Source of the DNA: PGYU01 sp964637845 | GTDB lineage: Bacteria > Bacteroidota > Ignavibacteria > Kapaibacteriales > UBA2268 | Assembly: GCA_964637845.1 (NCBI GenBank) | Contig: CAZWXI010000019.1 | Location: 1 to 33,486 of the forward strand | Direction: 5' to 3' | Length of the DNA stretch: 33,486 nt | Part shown: piece by piece, positions 31,774 through 33,486 of the stretch | How the letters are laid out: the number at the start of each line of letters is the position of its first letter | Position numbering within the stretch: the first letter of the stretch is position 1 | Program-made: the position numbers and the translations under genes | Notes under the pieces: generated by a model | The model's database searches: none | What the model was told of the DNA's origin: nothing | What the model saw: only the letters and a program-made list of their open reading frames with translations

Positions 31774-31814
31774 ATGCCTTGCTGTCAGTTCCCCCCGATA
31801 GTAAGGCATTTTTA
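31774..31814 (+). terminator. terminator of the tRNA-Gly transcript
   Basis: ATGCCTT (31774-31780) pairs with AAGGCAT (31803-31809). The stem continues inward through CTGTC/GATAG around a C-rich loop and is followed by TTTTTA. Orientation is plus strand. Confidence 0.75.
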
Positions 31815-31843
31815 TTTATTCAGCCCAAAAAGCGAATCTTTTT

Positions 31844-32626
31844 CTATTTACCTCGAAAGTTTGCTTTACGTTTTTCTATAAAAGCTAAAGTTCCTTCTTT
31901 AAAATCTTCCGTTCCGCAAGTTTTTCCAAACAATCTTGATTCGTAGTCCAATCCCTCTTTGGGTGATAGTATTTCGGATGCATTGATTGCCTCAACGGAT
32001 GCCGATATTGCCAAAGTACCTTTACTGAGGAATTTGTTGACTAATTCTCTTGTTTTAGGGATTAGTTCAGCAGGTTCGAATACTTTATTGACTAAACCTA
32101 TCCTATAGGCTTCTTCGGCATTAATCAAATCACCCGTCAAAATCAATTCCATGGCTCTTGCTTTGCCGATTATTCGAGGTAATCTTTGAGTTCCACCATA
32201 TCCAGGGATAATGCCCAAGTTGACTTCCGGTTGACCAAATCTTGCGGTTGTACTTGCATAGCGAAGATGACAAGCCAATGTGAGTTCGCAACCACCCCCC
32301 AAAGCAAATCCATTTACGGCTGCGATTACAGGAATATTCAAATTTTCCAATCGCGTCATAACATTCGAGCCGAACTCGGAAAATAGTTTACCCGTACGGC
32401 TGCCACACTCGTGAAGTTCAGTGATATCTGCTCCAACTGCGAAAGCTTTCTCACCCGAACCGGTTAAAATAAGTGCTCGAATATCATAATCTCTTTCAAT
32501 TTCCGTAATAACAGCGTCAAGCTCTGTAAACAATTTATTGTTTAATGCGTTTAACTTATCGGGTCGATTCAATGTAATAATTGCGAAATTTTCCTGCTTT
32601 TCAAAGATTATTGTGCTGAATTCCAT
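31844..32626 (-). CDS. enoyl-CoA hydratase/isomerase family protein
   Basis: Crotonase-fold enzyme adding water to trans-2-enoyl-CoA. 260 residues. It has FAIITLNRPDKLNALNNKLF, the oxyanion-hole segments AFAVGADITEL and NGFALGGGCELTLACHLRYA, and ARFGQPEVNLGIIPGYGGTQ. The two Glu residues expected for hydratases are present (GGGCEL and GQPEV). The C-terminal FKEGTLAFIEKRKANFRG is typical. It could act with the acyl-CoA dehydrogenase at 3450-4592 in beta-oxidation, though the genes are far apart. Chain length preference unknown. Confidence 0.92.
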   Translation of the reverse strand: MEFSTIIFEKQENFAIITLNRPDKLNALNNKLFTELDAVITEIERDYDIRALILTGSGEKAFAVGADITELHECGSRTGKLFSEFGSNVMTRLENLNIPVIAAVNGFALGGGCELTLACHLRYASTTARFGQPEVNLGIIPGYGGTQRLPRIIGKARAMELILTGDLINAEEAYRIGLVNKVFEPAELIPKTRELVNKFLSKGTLAISASVEAINASEILSPKEGLDYESRLFGKTCGTEDFKEGTLAFIEKRKANFRGK

Positions 32627-32636
32627 GATTAATCCC

Positions 32637-32644
32637 TAATTTTG
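32637..32644 (+). promoter_or_regulatory. -7 type promoter element before the last gene
   Basis: TAATTTTG fits TAnnTTTG, 47 bases before the ATG at 32692, in the divergent spacer with the enoyl-CoA hydratase gene. Confidence 0.4.
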
Positions 32645-32691
32645 AATAATGATTTTTTCAAGTAACGAATTACTATTATAAATATTCAAAA

Positions 32692-33486
32692 ATGGATTTT
32701 CAAATATTATTTAGAAGTCTAATTATATTCACTTTTGTTTTCTCACTGGATTTACTTGCCAATGTTCCTGCGGCTTATAGACACAATTTGCTCAAAGATT
32801 CAGTTTTGAGCGATGGTTTAGCTTATAAATTCTACAAAATGGGCAACCAGAGAACCAAATTTGCAGTTCATGTCATTGAAGCCGATTTGAATAGGTCAAA
32901 CCTTAAACCACTTGTAATTAAAGCACCTTCTCATGCCTTGGAACTCGATAAATTACACAACATAATCAACCACACAGATAGCTTATATAAAGGTAGAATA
33001 GCTGCGGCTATCAACGGAAGTTTCTGGAGAGTTTATACGAATAATGCAATCGGAGCATGCTTCATAGACGGTGAGATTGTTGAATTAAATCCATACAAAG
33101 AATGGAGCGGAATTTACTTCGATTCTATGCGCAAACCATACATAAATAATTTTAAAATTACAGGTAAAATTGAGTTATTAAACGGCAATGAAATCATTTT
33201 AAACAGATTAAATCGAAGGCGTGACTCAATGGAAATTGTCCTGTATAACAAATTCGGAGGCACTGAAGTCCCTCACATCAGTACAAAAAAAATTGAAAAT
33301 GAACTTGCAACTCGCCTTGCTGTTGCTATGATTGAACTATTCGACAATGATTCTACGGAATCTGAAATTTCTGTGGATAAACTAAGACAGGAACTTTTAA
33401 ACGAAAAACGTTCAAATTCTCTCGAAAACTCTCTCATCAAATGCAAACTATTATATTTAGATTCACCTGCGGTAAATAAAAATATC
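32692..33486 (+). CDS. secreted phosphodiester glycosidase-like (NAGPA domain) protein, partial
   Basis: An open frame of 265 codons from ATG 32692 to the right edge, without a stop. A hydrophobic signal segment (LFRSLIIFTFVFSLDLLA) is followed by KFAVHVIEADLNRSNLKPLV, RIAAAINGSFWRVYTNNAIG and ACFIDGEIVELNPYKEWSGI. The pattern 'AAINGSF....IGA.I.DGE' is that of NAGPA/phosphodiester glycosidase (DUF2233-like) domains, which remove sugar-phosphodiester caps or act on exopolysaccharide. The protein continues beyond the window, so domain completeness cannot be judged. Confidence 0.75.
   Translation, partial: MDFQILFRSLIIFTFVFSLDLLANVPAAYRHNLLKDSVLSDGLAYKFYKMGNQRTKFAVHVIEADLNRSNLKPLVIKAPSHALELDKLHNIINHTDSLYKGRIAAAINGSFWRVYTNNAIGACFIDGEIVELNPYKEWSGIYFDSMRKPYINNFKITGKIELLNGNEIILNRLNRRRDSMEIVLYNKFGGTEVPHISTKKIENELATRLAVAMIELFDNDSTESEISVDKLRQELLNEKRSNSLENSLIKCKLLYLDSPAVNKNI

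Noticed and set aside
1..33486. CRISPR array, rRNA genes, prophage or replication origin
   Set aside because: No regularly spaced repeats, rRNA signatures, phage structural genes or DnaA-box clusters were seen.

Overview
The window is about 33.5 kb of AT-rich bacterial chromosome, most likely from the Bacteroidota/Chlorobiota (FCB) group, perhaps near Kapabacteria or Ignavibacteria. The reasons are two large secreted proteins ending in type IX secretion (T9SS) C-terminal sorting domains, an OmpA-type envelope protein, and repeated TAnnTTTG promoter elements. One of these, in front of tRNA-Gly, has a perfect TTTG-N19-TACTTTTG layout. The placement is inference; no rRNA gene is present to fix it.

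Left part (1-13.2 kb): a partial gene tail, purD overlapping a DCC-family thiol oxidoreductase gene, recA facing away from purD, an acyl-CoA dehydrogenase with a clear promoter, palindrome and terminator, and a VOC/SRPBCC gene pair. Then come two adjacent T9SS cargo genes on the minus strand. The first is followed by a decayed duplicate of its sorting-domain end, and each copy carries a different short palindromic repeat at the same place. The second has a broken 5' end. Next are two tandem FabL-like enoyl-ACP reductase paralogues.

Middle (13.4-23 kb): dihydrolipoyl dehydrogenase, then a wrecked accessory locus in which a RecQ helicase is cut by an IS3-type remnant. The remnant's 12-bp TG...CA inverted ends enclose orfA and the C-terminal half of a DprA-like protein. 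After that come a minus-strand C1 peptidase-comEA-gcvT operon, a double-OmpA-domain envelope protein, and a GPP34/GOLPH3-like gene with a YkvA-like and a DUF5684-like membrane protein.

Right part (23-33.5 kb): an argF-arcC-pyrB-rocD cluster, preceded by a promoter and a 44-codon leader ORF. It links carbamate kinase to both transcarbamoylases. rocD carries an internal deletion plus frameshift, and the pyrB product has substitutions at normally conserved positions. Then a DUF262/HNH-type restriction-like gene, a lipocalin lipoprotein, an outer-membrane protein, lipB, tRNA-Gly(GCC), an enoyl-CoA hydratase, and the start of a secreted phosphodiester glycosidase-like gene running off the right edge.

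Most of the window is ordinary housekeeping. The most unusual places are the RecQ/IS3/DprA wreck, the twin sorting-domain/palindrome arrangement, the carbamoyl-phosphate cluster with its leader ORF and damaged rocD, and the stand-alone DUF262 gene. I found no CRISPR array and no clearly new multi-gene system.
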